A DNA stretch of 64,000 nucleotides from the NCBI GenBank assembly GCA_032207245.1, contig CM063505.1, positions 172,801,989 through 172,865,988 of the forward strand. The letters are read 5' to 3'. The notes under the pieces are model-generated. The model was not told the origin of the DNA. It worked only from the letters and a program-made list of their open reading frames with translations, and ran no database searches. The number at the start of each line of letters is the position of its first letter. Within the stretch, counting starts at the first letter, position 1. Source of the DNA: Pardosa pseudoannulata (Eukaryota; Arthropoda; Arachnida; Araneae; Lycosidae). Shown here in pieces: positions 47,411 to 60,300 of the stretch. The translations under genes were made by a program, and so were the position numbers.

Positions 47411-49697
47411 ATCAAGACGAAACTTGTCCAAATGTACTAAGGAACAGTTTAAATGAATATTTAAAGCTTCAAAATTAAAGTTACCTTGCCTGTAGGTATT
47501 TACATACATAACACTTAAAGTTGTCGAAATTGATTCAAACACGGTCAAAATAAATTTTTTCGATGAAATCTGAGCGTTGAAATTTCTCGCGATTACAACA
47601 CTTTCTTTATTTCGTAAAAGGAAATAAATATAGAAATTTCAAAATAGTTTTTCTCACAAAGATATTTTGTTCAGGATCCCTAAGGATGTGGATTTTTAAT
47701 TTAAATACATAATCACACCTGTATTGAAGGTAGAGGGGGAGGGCTCCCTAGGAATCTTCTCGAAGCACTGGCTTACTGTTCGTCCGCCAGCTTACCCGTT
47801 CGATTCCGCTCGTAATTGAAATTATTATCAGACAAAACAATAACTAATTTAATTCTAAATTCTAATTAATTTTCTAAATTCAAAGTGAGGTTTAACAATC
47901 AAAATGAAGTCAAAATGTAAAATGAATACACATATTTTTCAAATATAAATTAGGAGTGTGGAAAACATTTTATAAGAATCTATGGAAAATTATATTGTAA
48001 AGAACATTAATTAATACAATATTTTATGAAAAGTTAATTTTTCAAAAATGTTAATATGATATGTAAAATTTTAATATGATTAATTTAGGTATGCTTCAAA
48101 TTCTATCTATAAAAAGTTTCATAAGTCTATAATAGTGTATTAAGACTCACTATAACGGCCATCTTTTCCTTAACTTGCTGGTCTCCGACCGGTTCCTGCC
48201 TAGAGTAAGAATAAGAAAAATACCCTTATGTATCCTTTTTTTGGATTCTATGAAAGTGTCTATAAAACTAAATATTATTGAATTAAACATCTGACTGGTC
48301 AAGTATTCATTTTTATTAAAACTACTCCATAGCCTCTGATCTTTATTACATATTTCAAATAAGCATGTATTTGAGAATTTAAAAAAATATAACATATCTT
48401 TGTAACAAAGATTCTTTAAAACCAAAATTTGATTCAGAGGCTAAATGTTGTAGAAATGCATTAATGATTGTTAATCGCCGAAAAACACAAATCGCGGGAT
48501 AAGCAGTCATATGGTTTCAGTATGGAAGGCACAGCATAAAATTTAGTAAATATATCAATCAGTAGAAACATTAACTAATAAACTCGGAAGTATAAAATGC
48601 TGTAGTAGCACTTTTTTAAAAATATTAACATGTCGAAAACGCTTAAATAGTATTTTAGTTTTGGGTCATTGCCGTTACGCTAGAAATGTAAAAAAAAAAA
48701 TGTAACAATCTAATTCTTCATTGCACTTGTGCAAAATGCATTCTGTTTAAAGTTCCGGTAGTTATACTCGACCTGCTTTACTAATTACATCACTTTCCTC
48801 TTGCTTAGATCACAGTACGCAGTTCCTTATTATTATTATTATTACTATTATTTTTTTGCGGTTACCATATTGCAAGAAACGTTTTTGAACATCATCATAG
48901 TCAAATTTATACTTGAATAAACATTAGTAATGTTAATTTATTTTACTTTAATAATCAATTAATTTACTGAATGTTATGTACTATTTTCTTGATATAGCTG
49001 GATTTCTAATGAGTATAATTCAGATTTTTACGAAGTTATGGTTTATTCACAAACGAAGTTTTACATTATTGTCCTCCATGAAATTTTTTCGTAATCAAAA
49101 TTATTTTTTATATTAAATTTGCTTTGTAATATTTAGTAGTGATAGTTTGAACGTTCTAGGGGGTATAAATTGTTGTTTATAAAGTTTGAAGTGTAACGCA
49201 AGTTTTTCGCATATACTTCGCACGAACAATGAATAAACTCTAGCATGAATAATGTACCGAATGGCGCTGCTTTTTGGTACATTGTTCGAGAATAAAAAAT
49301 TCCAACTGAAAAATCTTTGCTTACTGATTTCTAAAAATAAAAACTTTTTAAATTACTATTATATTTATGTACACAATATAAAAGAAAGAGGATTAAAGAA
49401 AATTATCTTGGCCGAAATGCTGAACAAACATAAGGCTTTACGTTACTAACTTGTTGCTAACCGAGTTACAGGTAGAATACAGAAGGGACAGGAGGAACTT
49501 CTGTAGGATTCTTGGAAAGTCTCCAAGAGGTAGAAAGACGTTGGATCTTCGAGTGTTTCGGAACATTTAAATTCTCATGAAGAAGCCACAATACAAAACA
49601 GAAGGTACTAAATACTAAATTTAATGAAAAAATTTGCCAACTTATCAATTTAAATAATATGTTAAGTGGTAATAACTTTAACAAATTTGCCAACGCT
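47411..49697. other. AT-rich spacer
   Basis: No gene; an ATT microsatellite lies at 48828-48856. The 91-codon minus frame at 48150-48425 lacks an ATG start. Confidence 0.55.
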
Positions 49698-49930
49698 CTT
49701 ATTCGTCAGGTTTCCCAAAATATTAGAATCCTACTGATTGTATAAAACAAATTATTACCGGAAAAATATAATTCATTTAGAATTAAAATGAGTTAAATAA
49801 AAATATAAACTAATTAAAATTTTGAAAAAACGGCTGCGTACAATTTTCCATAGTGTTGCTATAAACCTCTGTATTTCATGCCTCTATGTTATACAATTCA
49901 CGAGCAATCATGTTTATACACATAGATTTT
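49698..49930 (+). repeat. Diverged duplicated segment, copy A
   Basis: Matches 51436-51705 in the same order: TTATTCGTCAG, CTACTGATTG, ACAAATTATT, AATTTGAAAAA-like stretch, CAATCATGTTTA. Divergence and indels are substantial, so an old duplication or two copies of a dispersed repeat. Confidence 0.6.
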
Positions 49931-50238
49931 ATGGATTACACTAGTTGAAAAGTCTGTAAATAGGATCTAAACTATTGACGCAAAAGCCAAAATATAATTA
50001 ATGGAATAAAATTTTTCTTATAGATCTTACATTAATGCAATAAATTATAGAAATTTAAAAATATACACAGAAATCTCTAAAATATATGGAAATTTGTAAT
50101 TTAAAATCAGATATTAATAAAAAAATAAAACTTTTTCAAAGTAGGTCTAATGCTAAAAACCATAAGCGAACTGTATAAATTAAGTTACAAAACTGAATGC
50201 AAGGAGAATTTAAACAAATAAAGTACTACACTTTCTAA

Positions 50239-50430
50239 ATGTTAAAAAAACAACCAAATTCTATTATTGCAAGAAACATCACCTTACAGACTCAAGTGTC
50301 TAGAGTAGTGGAGTATGTAAAGAAGGTCAAAGTAGTTGGCTTCTCGGAGTGCCAGACGATTAGAAAACTGCACCATCTTAACCTCCTAACTTATGACAAG
50401 CAGAGGCATAATTTAGGCAGCTATAATTAA
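50239..50430 (+). CDS. Small 63-codon ATG frame, doubtful
   Basis: The frame has a locally less AT-rich composition, with the central stretch VVEYVKKVKVVGFSECQTIR. It lies between the two copies of the duplicated segment (49698, 51436), so it may be part of the same repeat. No domain recognised. Confidence 0.12.
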   Translation: MLKKQPNSIIARNITLQTQVSRVVEYVKKVKVVGFSECQTIRKLHHLNLLTYDKQRHNLGSYN

Positions 50431-50813
50431 AGGATTGCCCGACAAAAATTTAGAGCAGATGTTTACAGTCAGTTGTCTAAACTGGTCAGTAAATGTACTA
50501 AGGAAAAAAACCCATTTCAAATTTTAAAACTGTGGTGACACAACGCGACGCCAATTAATGCATTATACTTCAACAATGATAATTTGCTTTCAAAAGCACG
50601 GTGAATTGATTTTAAATTGTGAAGTTCGGAGCAACCAGCACATCGTGGAAAAAATTAAGCAATTTAAAATAAAATGAAATACGAAAATACAAAATAAAAC
50701 GTTTAAAAAATGAAAAAAGGACAAAAAATATTAACTTAAATTTAAAAATAACATTTAAAACTTAATTGAAAAAATATATTTTAAAATATTTTTTTAATCA
50801 TAAAAATTAATAT

Positions 50814-51178
50814 TGTCATAAACTTAGCAATGCTAGGAGAGGGATTGAAAATGCAATATGAAAAGCAAAGCTAAAATGCTGTCATAAACTTAGCAATGCC
50901 AATGTAAATGTCATAAAATTAGCGATGCTAGGAGAGTGCTTGAGAATGCAATATGAAAAGCAAAGCTAAAATGCTGTCATAAACTTAGCAATGCCAATGT
51001 AAATGTCATAAAATTAGCGATGCTAGGAGAGTGCTTGAGAATGCAATATGAAAAGCAAAGCTAAAATGCTGTCATAAACTTAGCAATGCCAATGTAAATG
51101 TCAATGTAAATGTCATAAACTTAGCGATGCTAGCAGAGTGCTTGAGAATGCGATATCAAAAGCAAAGCTAAAATGATG
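50814..51178. repeat. 95-bp tandem repeat
   Basis: TGTCATAAACTTAGCAATGC starts at 50880, 50975 and 51070 (exact 95-bp period), with an earlier partial copy at 50814. Each unit contains a second related half (TGTCATAAAATTAGCGATGC), so the 95-mer arose from a shorter duplicated motif. In the last unit AATGTAAATGTC is itself duplicated. Confidence 0.95.
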
Positions 51179-51435
51179 CAGCTGAAAACTGAATCCTGAA
51201 GAGAAAAAAATTCTAACAAAAAGCTCTAGCACAACAGCTATAGCGTAGAACTTTATAGTCAAGTTTTTTAAAAGGAGCCAAGATAAGGAACTAAACCCTC
51301 ATTTGCATACAGCAGAACATAGATAAAATTTTAGAATTAAAATTCAGAAGGAAAAAATAAGCCAACTTAATTGAGAAATAAGTAAGAAAAATTTTAAAAA
51401 GCTATGGCAATTTTTACAACGTACGTTTAAAAACA

Positions 51436-51705
51436 TTTATTCGTCAGTGTCTTCAAAATGTAGAAACGTAGAAACTTAGAAAACTCTACTGATTGGAAAC
51501 AACAAATTATTTCCTGAAATGAAAAATTATTTTCAACCTAACTTTAATTAAATAAAATAAATATATAAATAATTCGAAATTTGAAAAAAGGGCTTTGCTA
51601 AGTTTCGCACGGTGTCACGAAGAACGTCGGTACCAAATTTCTTACATGTAGGTTGTACCGTTAATGCTCAATCATGTTTAAATACATGCACACAAAGTAT
51701 TTTAT
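51436..51705 (+). repeat. Diverged duplicated segment, copy B
   Basis: Partner of 49698-49930, in the same orientation, about 1.74 kb downstream. It is longer because of insertions. Confidence 0.6.
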
Positions 51706-53137
51706 TTATAAGATGCTTATGTGCGTGAGAGCATACCATGCAATGAAGTTAATATTTACCGAGCAACGTCTATATACCGTTATCTTGGCTGGTATTCTTT
51801 AAATCTCCGTTTTATATTTTTGTATACGTTTTATATTATGTGCATTACAAAAGTAAGAAAACTTAACTTGTAACCCACGAAATGATGTTTTTATTCTCCC
51901 ATGGCTATAAAAACTGAAATGGCTCATCGGAAGAAAGAGGGCTTTTAAAAGGAAACGCTTGAAAAGAAATTTACTCTTTCTTCAGGGATTCGTTACATGT
52001 CAAAGTTCATTTCATGACGAAACACTTTGCTAAATTCAGTTTCCTCTCCTTTTCTGAGTGACATATATTTTCCTTTTTGTTCGTCTACTATCTTCTCCAT
52101 TTTTAGGTCTCCAGTTTGAAACACAGCTTAACCGCAGAATTAAAGAAAAAAATTGAACTTCAGTTTTTAAAGATTGCACATCTTTATAAGACCGAAGCAG
52201 TTAAAATGTATTCTTTCCTTTATACTAACTTGTAAATTTGGGATTAAAGGTTTAAAACACTGTTTTCTAAAATACATAGTAATAATAAATATCCATTAAT
52301 ATTTATATCAATTCGTGGAACAAAAAAAACCAATTGTATAACTTATGCGGTTTTATCTACTAAGTATTTATGATACAAAAATTCATTTCTTGAACGTGAA
52401 CAAGTATATTTTATTCTAGCCGTTACGTATTATCCTTCTGTCTGCGTACACATAATTACTGACATCTCGTAATTTTTTGAAAAAAAATATTGTGGGCTAT
52501 TTCAGTTTCAAACAAATTATGAAATATAAAGGGGCTATATATATTTATTTATCCTTGTATTCGTCTAACGGAAAAGTACCGTTTTATCTATATTATACGT
52601 ATATTCAATTCCCATGATGCTTGTCATAAAAATAAAACTGAAAGTACAATTTAGTATTGAGCTACAAGAAAACATGAAACTTTTGCAGCAAATAAAATGT
52701 GCCAAAATTTGCTAATAATTACAAAGGATTTAACGTAAAACAAAACTTTTAGTAATTAAAAAGATGATTTAGCTCAATTTATATCCCACTACTCTTTTAA
52801 ATAAGATTTGTTTCTTTAATTTATTTAATTCAAATGATTAAACATTTTAAATTTCATAGTAAACAATTTTATGTCTTGATAAATTACTGTGTGAGTTACG
52901 AATTAGCTAATCTTTTTTTTCTTTACACAATAACATATAGCAATATCATTCATGAACTGTCCCCTGTCGTCTGTCGGCAATATTAATATTTGTTATACAA
53001 TCATATCATTAGTTAGAATAGAAAGCGGTTTTAATATCGGCCTGACCGTGCCTCTTAGTATCAAAAAATGTTTGTCTAAAATTTGGTAATTATACGACAA
53101 GCTGCAGGGTTTTGTATAAAAGAGCGCAGATGGACAT

Positions 53138-53141
<4 letters not shown>
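51706..53141. other. AT-rich spacer
   Basis: Nothing supported. Confidence 0.6.
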
Positions 53142-53216
<75 letters not shown>

Positions 53217-53304
53217 TATATACATATATATACATATATATATCTATATATCCTATATACATATATATATATATACATATAAATATACATATACATATAT
53301 ATAC

Positions 53305-53388
<84 letters not shown>
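53142..53388. repeat. TA/TACA microsatellite
   Basis: About 247 bp of TA repeats with CATA interruptions in the centre. The long Tyr-Ile frames here are artefacts. Confidence 0.97.
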
Positions 53389-53389
<1 letters not shown>

Positions 53390-53390
<1 letters not shown>

Positions 53391-53442
53391 AGAGAGAGAG
53401 AGAGAGAGAAAGGAGGAGAAAGAGAGTAAGAAAGAGAGAGAT
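53390..53442. repeat. GA microsatellite
   Basis: GA repeats become irregular (AAGGAGGAG, GTAAGAAAG) and directly abut the TA repeat. In flies GA tracts can bind GAGA factor; no evidence of that use here. Confidence 0.9.
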
Positions 53443-56400
53443 GTAGATTATTAAATTATTTGTGTTAGGAAGAATTCATATTTAATTGTATGGATACATT
53501 TACTGGTAAGCGTTTCATAATTTTTATAAACATATATCTTCTGTACTTAGTATTTTGTAATTATAAAGTTCTATTAATGATGTTTATAATCCTTATATCA
53601 AAAGAAATATAATTTTTAGCTAACGATGCGTAATAAAGATGAATTGTCTTGTTATTTTTCAACGATTGATATTTCTAAGTTTATTTTCTTCGAATTTATT
53701 ATTGAAATGATAACAGCAACTAGACTTACAAGCAATAGTATTTCTGCAGTTCAAGGTTAGAAATTAATGTTCGGAAATGTTAACTTATCTATATTCTTAA
53801 ATAATGTAACCGAAATTGATTATAGAAGTTAAAAAAAATTGTAAAGTTTTCGAGCTTTTTCAATAAGTTTAAGTGATAAGATTAATTTAACTCTATATTT
53901 ATTGTACATGATTTCATATTCTCTTGTTTACTCTTAGACAACCTGTAAAAACTTAACTATATCTAGAAAAACATGTTTTAACATTTAATGAATTGATATG
54001 ATTAAATTTTATACCCATAAATGTGGTTAAAGAGTGAATTAACAATGTATGATAAATATACAAACCAATTATTCAAGTAACCGTACTTTTAAATACAGAG
54101 AAAATCTTCCCTTTTAAAAATCGTAATATGTATAAGGACACTTTAGCAAGAAAAGCAAATGCTTAGAACCAAGCAGTTGACGAACATGAGTAACCTAGAT
54201 GGTTAGTGTGTAAAGATACAGACCTTAGTGGTTCTTGGATTGTAATTTAGTAATCCAATTAAAATACCTTGTCTTTAGCATAGTATAAAATTATACAGAT
54301 AAAAGTATTTTGTTTTACAGAGTGATAATGATAGATATACTTCCATTGGGTTAAAATGATAGTTATAAAGTTTTACTTCTGAGAATAGTAAAGAAGTGGG
54401 TGGATTTAGGGTAAAGCATTGAAATTGTATTTTTTAATGGAAATCAGGGAGTTCACCGTAAAGCTATTTCCCTTACAACATATATTCATTAAGGCAGGAA
54501 AAGTTTCTACAGTGTGTGTATATTATTGTCTGTCTGGCAAAGTAAAAATCTTCCAAAATAAGAAAAAAAATTTACATAGACATATTTGTTTTTACATCTC
54601 ATATTAAAGAAACTGTTTTCAAATTTATATATGACAGGATTTAACTTTTCTCAATGTACAGTTTATTTGTATTTATGCTACTAAATGATTTAATCGTTGA
54701 ATGAAAATATATTCATATTTTATATTATTGGCTGCAATAACTATATATATTTTTAACATAATTTATTTGAACACTAACTTACAATTTTTACAGAATATCA
54801 ACAAGTAGAATCTTGAGATTTTGGGATTAACATTAGAGTAATCCTTTAAGGTACTTGCGTAGGAAATACAAATGTAGTAATAAAGTTACGACTCTTATTG
54901 TCTATATCCGGTAATATAGTATAAAATTACGATTCTTATTGTCTATGTCCGGTAATATAGAAGAGGCAGGTTGATTTTAAAGAAGGAAAGGTATTACTTG
55001 AAATGCATCATGGATATAAATTAGACAAAAAACATAAAACAATTACCACAAAAGTTTCAAACTATTTTTATTGGCAGCTTTAAAATAAGTAGCACGTAAA
55101 TACATTTTTAGAGACCGTAATTTTTTAATAAGGTTCAAATGAACTTCAAAAAGCTATTTCTATGTCAAATGACAGCAATAGTTTTAATGTTTTGTCTGTA
55201 TCAACTCCCTGTTTCTTTCATCGTTTTAGATGTTCATTGTAACCTGGTATTGCAGCAGAGTATCATTCGTTTGCAGTATTGTATCATTCTTATTCTACCG
55301 TTTTGCTCAATTATGTGTTTTGTTAGGCTAGTCACATAAAATGGTGACCGTATACATATATACGTATATTTTCCTTTATGGCACTCTAATTTTTAACCTT
55401 GATGATATTTATATCTCACGGACTTCCGTGAGAAAAAAAATTCGAGTGCTAGATCAAACGTGTAATCATTATGAAAGACTGTTTCAATGTTGTTTGATAG
55501 TAAGTGTTTCCCTATTCACCTGTTAATGGATAATCAGTTGAAAATGTACACAATTTGTTATGTAACTTTGTGGTTATGCTTTAAGTTTTCAAACAATTTT
55601 TGTCTAGATATTTTAAAATTATTTTCTCTTACAACTTTTTTTACAGATTGCAATTTTACAGATTGCAATTAATAATAAATTGTACATATTTTAGAAAGTT
55701 TAGTTACTAAAATAAAACTAAGAGCATTGTGTGACAGTCAACGTTAAAATGCAGATTATTAAACTTCAGTTACAAGTGCATAAATTTGAAACATTTAATG
55801 AACTTTCTGACACATTTACTCATGATTTGTATGGGTTTTAAAAGCTGGACGCGTGTTAAGTAGATAAATTAAAATCTTTTTCATTTGGATCATAATAAAT
55901 TTCCTTGAAATATTGATGTCATAATTTTCTCTGATATTCTCCTCCAGCAACTGTAAAAAATTTAATTACTAAAATTTTAATAAGATAGATCATGTATTAC
56001 TTTCATAAAGGAGGCTTATAAAAATACTGCATGGATTTTTAAATTTTAATGAATTAAAAACCATATTTTTCAGCACGCAATTTCCTGTATACAATTTCAT
56101 GAATAAATAAATATGGGGTATTAAATGGTAATTTAAATTCATCCTCATGTTTTATTTCATCCTTATGTGTGTCAGTTTTAGATTTTAATGTTCTATTTTT
56201 ATTGCAGAGAAAAAGGTATGATTAATATTACGAAGATTCAGCTAAGCAAAATGTCTCAGAAACATCGTCTTTAAAATATCCAATATTTTAATTTATAAAT
56301 AATTAAACTACACACATGTCTGCACATTTTGTTGAATGACGGTTATAAGAATTTAATTATTTGCATCGTCTGTCACGATGAAACACGAGTAAAATTTTTT

Positions 56401-56727
56401 GTCAGAGTTTAGGTACACGATTTCTTACAAACTATTTTTGATAATTTCATAGTATTTCTTGTAGTGATATAATTAAGATGCAAGTTACAACTAATATATC
56501 AAATAAATTAACAACCGTAATTAAAATTTTTAATTTTTAATTTTAAGAATATAGGTTATTTTCTTATTTTTTAGTTTTTTAGTTTTTAACATAATTTACA
56601 TCTAAATAATTTATGTGTGATTTTTAAATAATATACGCTATAAAGATATAATATTATCAATTATACCTAAGAAAAAATTTCTAATATCATCAAAAGATTT
56701 TCTAACATCATCCACACAAATCTAACT
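53443..56727. other. AT-rich spacer
   Basis: Only the 41-bp duplication at 54880 was found; frames here are AT-driven and unrecognised. Confidence 0.6.
54880..54961. repeat. 41-bp tandem duplication
   Basis: Two copies (54880-54920 and 54921-54961) share TTCTTATTGTCTAT-type and CCGGTAATATAG stretches with only a few differences. Confidence 0.85.
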
Positions 56728-56738
56728 CGTTTGCATTT

Positions 56739-56897
56739 ATTGTTTGGATTGGAGTGCTACGGTCTACTTTTTGCAACACGAGGGCTAATGAGACCGGGAC
56801 CTATAGTTTAAAGCCGATTCCGAACGGCTACGAACATTCGAACCCACAAACTCTGGTACCGAAGGCCAGCACCCTAACCAATCGGCCATCGTTAGGC
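56739..56897 (-). mobile_element. SINE copy, minus strand, with 17-bp internal deletion
   Basis: The copy is flanked by a perfect 11-bp target duplication, CGTTTGCATTT (56728-56738 and 56898-56908). Relative to the 6556 copy it lacks 17 bp between GAACAT and TCGAACCC, next to the B box, so the last bases of the B box are lost. The tail is short. The plus-strand 67-codon frame across it is antisense SINE. Confidence 0.93.
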
Positions 56898-56930
56898 CGT
56901 TTGCATTTCAATATAGAGGATAGGAAAATC

Positions 56931-57317
56931 TCACATGGACATGAAAATACTTCCTAGTACGTCTATTAAATTATACACTTTTATATTTGCATTTTGCCTC
57001 ATCAGAATTATAATTTGGTCATTCTCCTCAAGGTTCAAAGTTAGTGTCGGTCTGAAGCTAAATGTGTTGTCTTGAAAGAGTCCCTTCATCTGGTGTCTTC
57101 CCGAAGTGCTAATTTTTCTTATATTGAGATTTTTAGTTATAAAAATATCTTGTTTTAAACGGAAATATTTTGCAACTACAAAACTATTTTTACTCCGTAC
57201 CAATAAGTAATAAATAACAAAACTTTCTGCATAAAATAGATTTTTATTTTTGTTTTCTAAAAATATACTTTTGAAGCATTGTTTCAATTTTCTAAAAACA
57301 CTGTTATAAATGTACAT
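56931..57317 (-). CDS. Hypothetical 128-codon ATG frame, unrecognised
   Basis: The longest ATG-started frame apart from microsatellite artefacts. It runs on the minus strand from ATG at 57317 to TGA at 56933-56931, ending 23 bp from the SINE's target duplication. The N-terminal part is AT-driven (Lys, Asn, Phe, Tyr). The C-terminal half is more protein-like, with FSFRPTLTLNLEENDQIIIL. No domain, signal peptide or membrane segment recognised. A frame of this length is only marginally unexpected by chance in a window this size, so I rate it low. Confidence 0.18.
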   Translation of the reverse strand: MYIYNSVFRKLKQCFKSIFLENKNKNLFYAESFVIYYLLVRSKNSFVVAKYFRLKQDIFITKNLNIRKISTSGRHQMKGLFQDNTFSFRPTLTLNLEENDQIIILMRQNANIKVYNLIDVLGSIFMSM

Positions 57318-57319
57318 AT

Positions 57320-60300
57320 GTCGATATATTCATATGTTTGTGTGCTATAAGACCGATAGTCTATTACAATCGACTTAATATAATAGTATAATACAAATTG
57401 CACTATATCATATCGTTCTGTATTACCGTATACTGCAGCAGGCGATACAGACATTATCCTAACGCCTTAACAACTATGCGAACCTATTACCCATTTAGCA
57501 CCCATTACGGTATACTATACTACAGTATATGTCTATAGTATAATATTATGATACAGTCGATAGTTTAATATAATATCTATAGTAAATAGCAATATAATGT
57601 TCAATATACTGAGATTTTTTGCATTATATTGAGTACAGAATTTAAACAAAAAGGAAGGTGAACTTCAAGTCCTAAATACAAAATTTCTACATTCTTCAAC
57701 TATAGTTTTTCAGTTATACCCGGCAGCATTGATATTCATTATATTGAATTCTCAAGTAAAAATTACCCTTAAGTAAACCTTAAGTAAAAAGACTATTGCA
57801 CATATTAATTTAAAAATTTTTTCAGAAAAATACATTATAAACCTACGATGAAACTCTACCTACTTTTTTCGTTGTTGCTTATTTCATTTAGAACTTATAG
57901 CATTCGAGATTGAATTTTTAAACATTATTTTAGCTTTGTAGAAATTTCAATCCTTTGGTGTAACATTTCTGGTATAAGAGTTTTAAAAAAAATTAAATAC
58001 GGAGAGAAGTAAGGTGTAAAATTTTGTAAGATTTCTGATGCTTTTTAAAAATTTAAATAGGGAGAGAATCATGCTTAAGAAAAATTGTTTTCTGAAAATC
58101 AAAAATTACGAATGTAACTCTTTGTTTTTTTTTGTAAGTCCGAGCTCAGTGTGTCAGAAAAAATTTTAAATTTTCGAAACAGGATCTCATTTTAGAATTT
58201 ATAAAAAAAGTTCTTGTTATTTACAAAGTAAGGAAATTCATCAAAACTAATTAAATAAAAAATAGAGAACAAATACTGAAAATCCCACGTATTTATCATA
58301 ATAATTAAAAAAGATATGATAGAGGGAATAATAAGAGAAATCTTCCATTTAAAGTTGAATCAAGGTGATGTGTCCCCTTAAAAGCAATTAAAAGTGGAAT
58401 TATGGCAAGTAACCTTGTCCCCTAACGAGTTCAGTGTGTATCGTGAATCTACCGATTATACGTACATTTCATTTAGAGCAACATCAAGGTCCACAGATTC
58501 CAAAAGCTTCAAGATCTTCCTTATCTTAACCCTTTCAGAACAAACTTCCTATATATGGGTCACTGAGAAGATAATGCGGTTGACATTTTTGGATGAATTC
58601 ATTTTTAAAAATGAAGTAATACTATTCTTTTTAGTTAAGTTTGAGTCATAGTTTTCGACAGTAATTATTATTATTATTTATTATTAACATGTTGATAAGT
58701 CATATGCATGGGTAACTGGAAAAAGAATTAAATTTCACGATTTGTTGCTGCGAATTAATTCCTGTGCTTTAAATACTAATATCCAGTTATGTACTACAAA
58801 GAGGACTTTCCTACTTTGATGTTCAGGCTTTTCAAGCTGAAAACTGTGTCTCAAAACAGTCTATTTAGGATTCAGAGTAAAATAAAAAATTCTGCTCTAT
58901 TTAGAAAAACAATTCTTTTTTATATTTTATAGGAGTCTAACTGTATGAAAATTTTATAGTTTTACTCTATTGAGCATATGCCATGGGAAAAAAGTGTCGT
59001 GTCAACCGCAAAATAACTTAAAAACTTATGAAACTCCTATTAAAATCGACAAATATTCGCAAAAAATTTCTTTTTTTTATGAAAATCTTTGTAATTTTTA
59101 AAAATTTTTCATGTTACTTAATTTTTTCCCAGATTTACCTTTTCCTTTCAAATTGTTTACCACACATTTCTTATGAGCTTTAAAATAAATCTAGGCATCC
59201 ATTTGAATTTCTGACTTTATTTAGATTATTAAATTCACTTTAAACGATGAAAAGTACTTATTTGTCAAGAAAATCCAACGAATGAACAAAAAATTATTTT
59301 CCTATGTATTTACATTCAATCTATCGGTAATATAATACCCCCAAAATTTTCGAAAGATATTTTTAAGTTATAACATAGCAAATACAAAAGAAAAATATAA
59401 AATTAATGATAAAAAAACATTTAAAAACTTGACAAAGTATTTAAAAAAATCATTTTTAATAAAAAGTTGTTGGATTCTTAATTTTTTATATGGTTTTGTT
59501 TTAGTTGTAGTTTATATATGTACACAAAGTTTTATAATTCCAAATTATTATTTTACTATAACGCTTTGCAAAGTCCACTGTCGCCTTCATTGAATTTTAA
59601 AGAATGACTTTTGAATAGCATTAATAATTTCCTAGATTACGCGTTCAAGATCTCTCATATGTAGAAAACCCCACTCCCTATGATGTGTAAAAAATATTTA
59701 CGTTAAGCATTTCTTTGCATAAAAAATAAAAACTTTATATACACTCACAAAATGAAAATCAAGTACAATTGATATTTAGAGAAATAAATTATCCCCTTTC
59801 ACCAAAAGTGTATTTAGATTGGTAAATTTTCTTTGTTTTGACACCTCATTTGTTTTATAGACAAAGTAAAACCTATAATTCTATGTTGAGGATTTTTTCT
59901 GACCTTGCATTTTAAACCCACATGAAAAAAAAATGAAAGAGATGCAAAATAATGGATCGAGTATTTATTAATTTTTTATTTTTTAACAAATCGTTAATAT
60001 TTACTAAACAAACTGACAATCATTTTTTATTTAAAGTATTAAAAATAAAAAATATGGATGAAAATATGTTTTTTAGTAAAAAGTAGATAATAGCATAAAT
60101 TTTGATATCTTTTAAAATAAAAATCAGTAGCAAAAACGTTTTGTAAACTAAACAAATTAGTTCTTGGGCCTGAAAAATATCACGGGAGTCGGAGGCTTGC
60201 ATTTCAACACTCGAACCCTCAATACACGTATATATTGTTAAAGAAGAAGGAAAATAACGATTCAAAGTTCTACAGAAACTTTAAACAAACCGATATTATT

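Noticed and set aside
47790..47815. GTTCGATTCC B-box-like sequence as a tRNA or SINE
   Set aside because: No A box at proper spacing and no SINE body follows.
50814..51178. CRISPR-like array
   Set aside because: The repeats are directly adjacent 95-mers without unique spacers, in eukaryotic DNA.
56200..56215. Eight-nucleotide microexon between TTTTATTGCAG and GTATGA
   Set aside because: Too short and too easily produced by chance in AT-rich DNA.
56754..56957. 67-codon frame
   Set aside because: Antisense reading of a SINE copy; the frames at 16482-16709 and 9014-9196 have the same origin.
58526..58536. TTAACCCTTTC as a third TTAA-flanked MITE
   Set aside because: Only one end is present; no CGAAAGGG-like partner with TTAA nearby.
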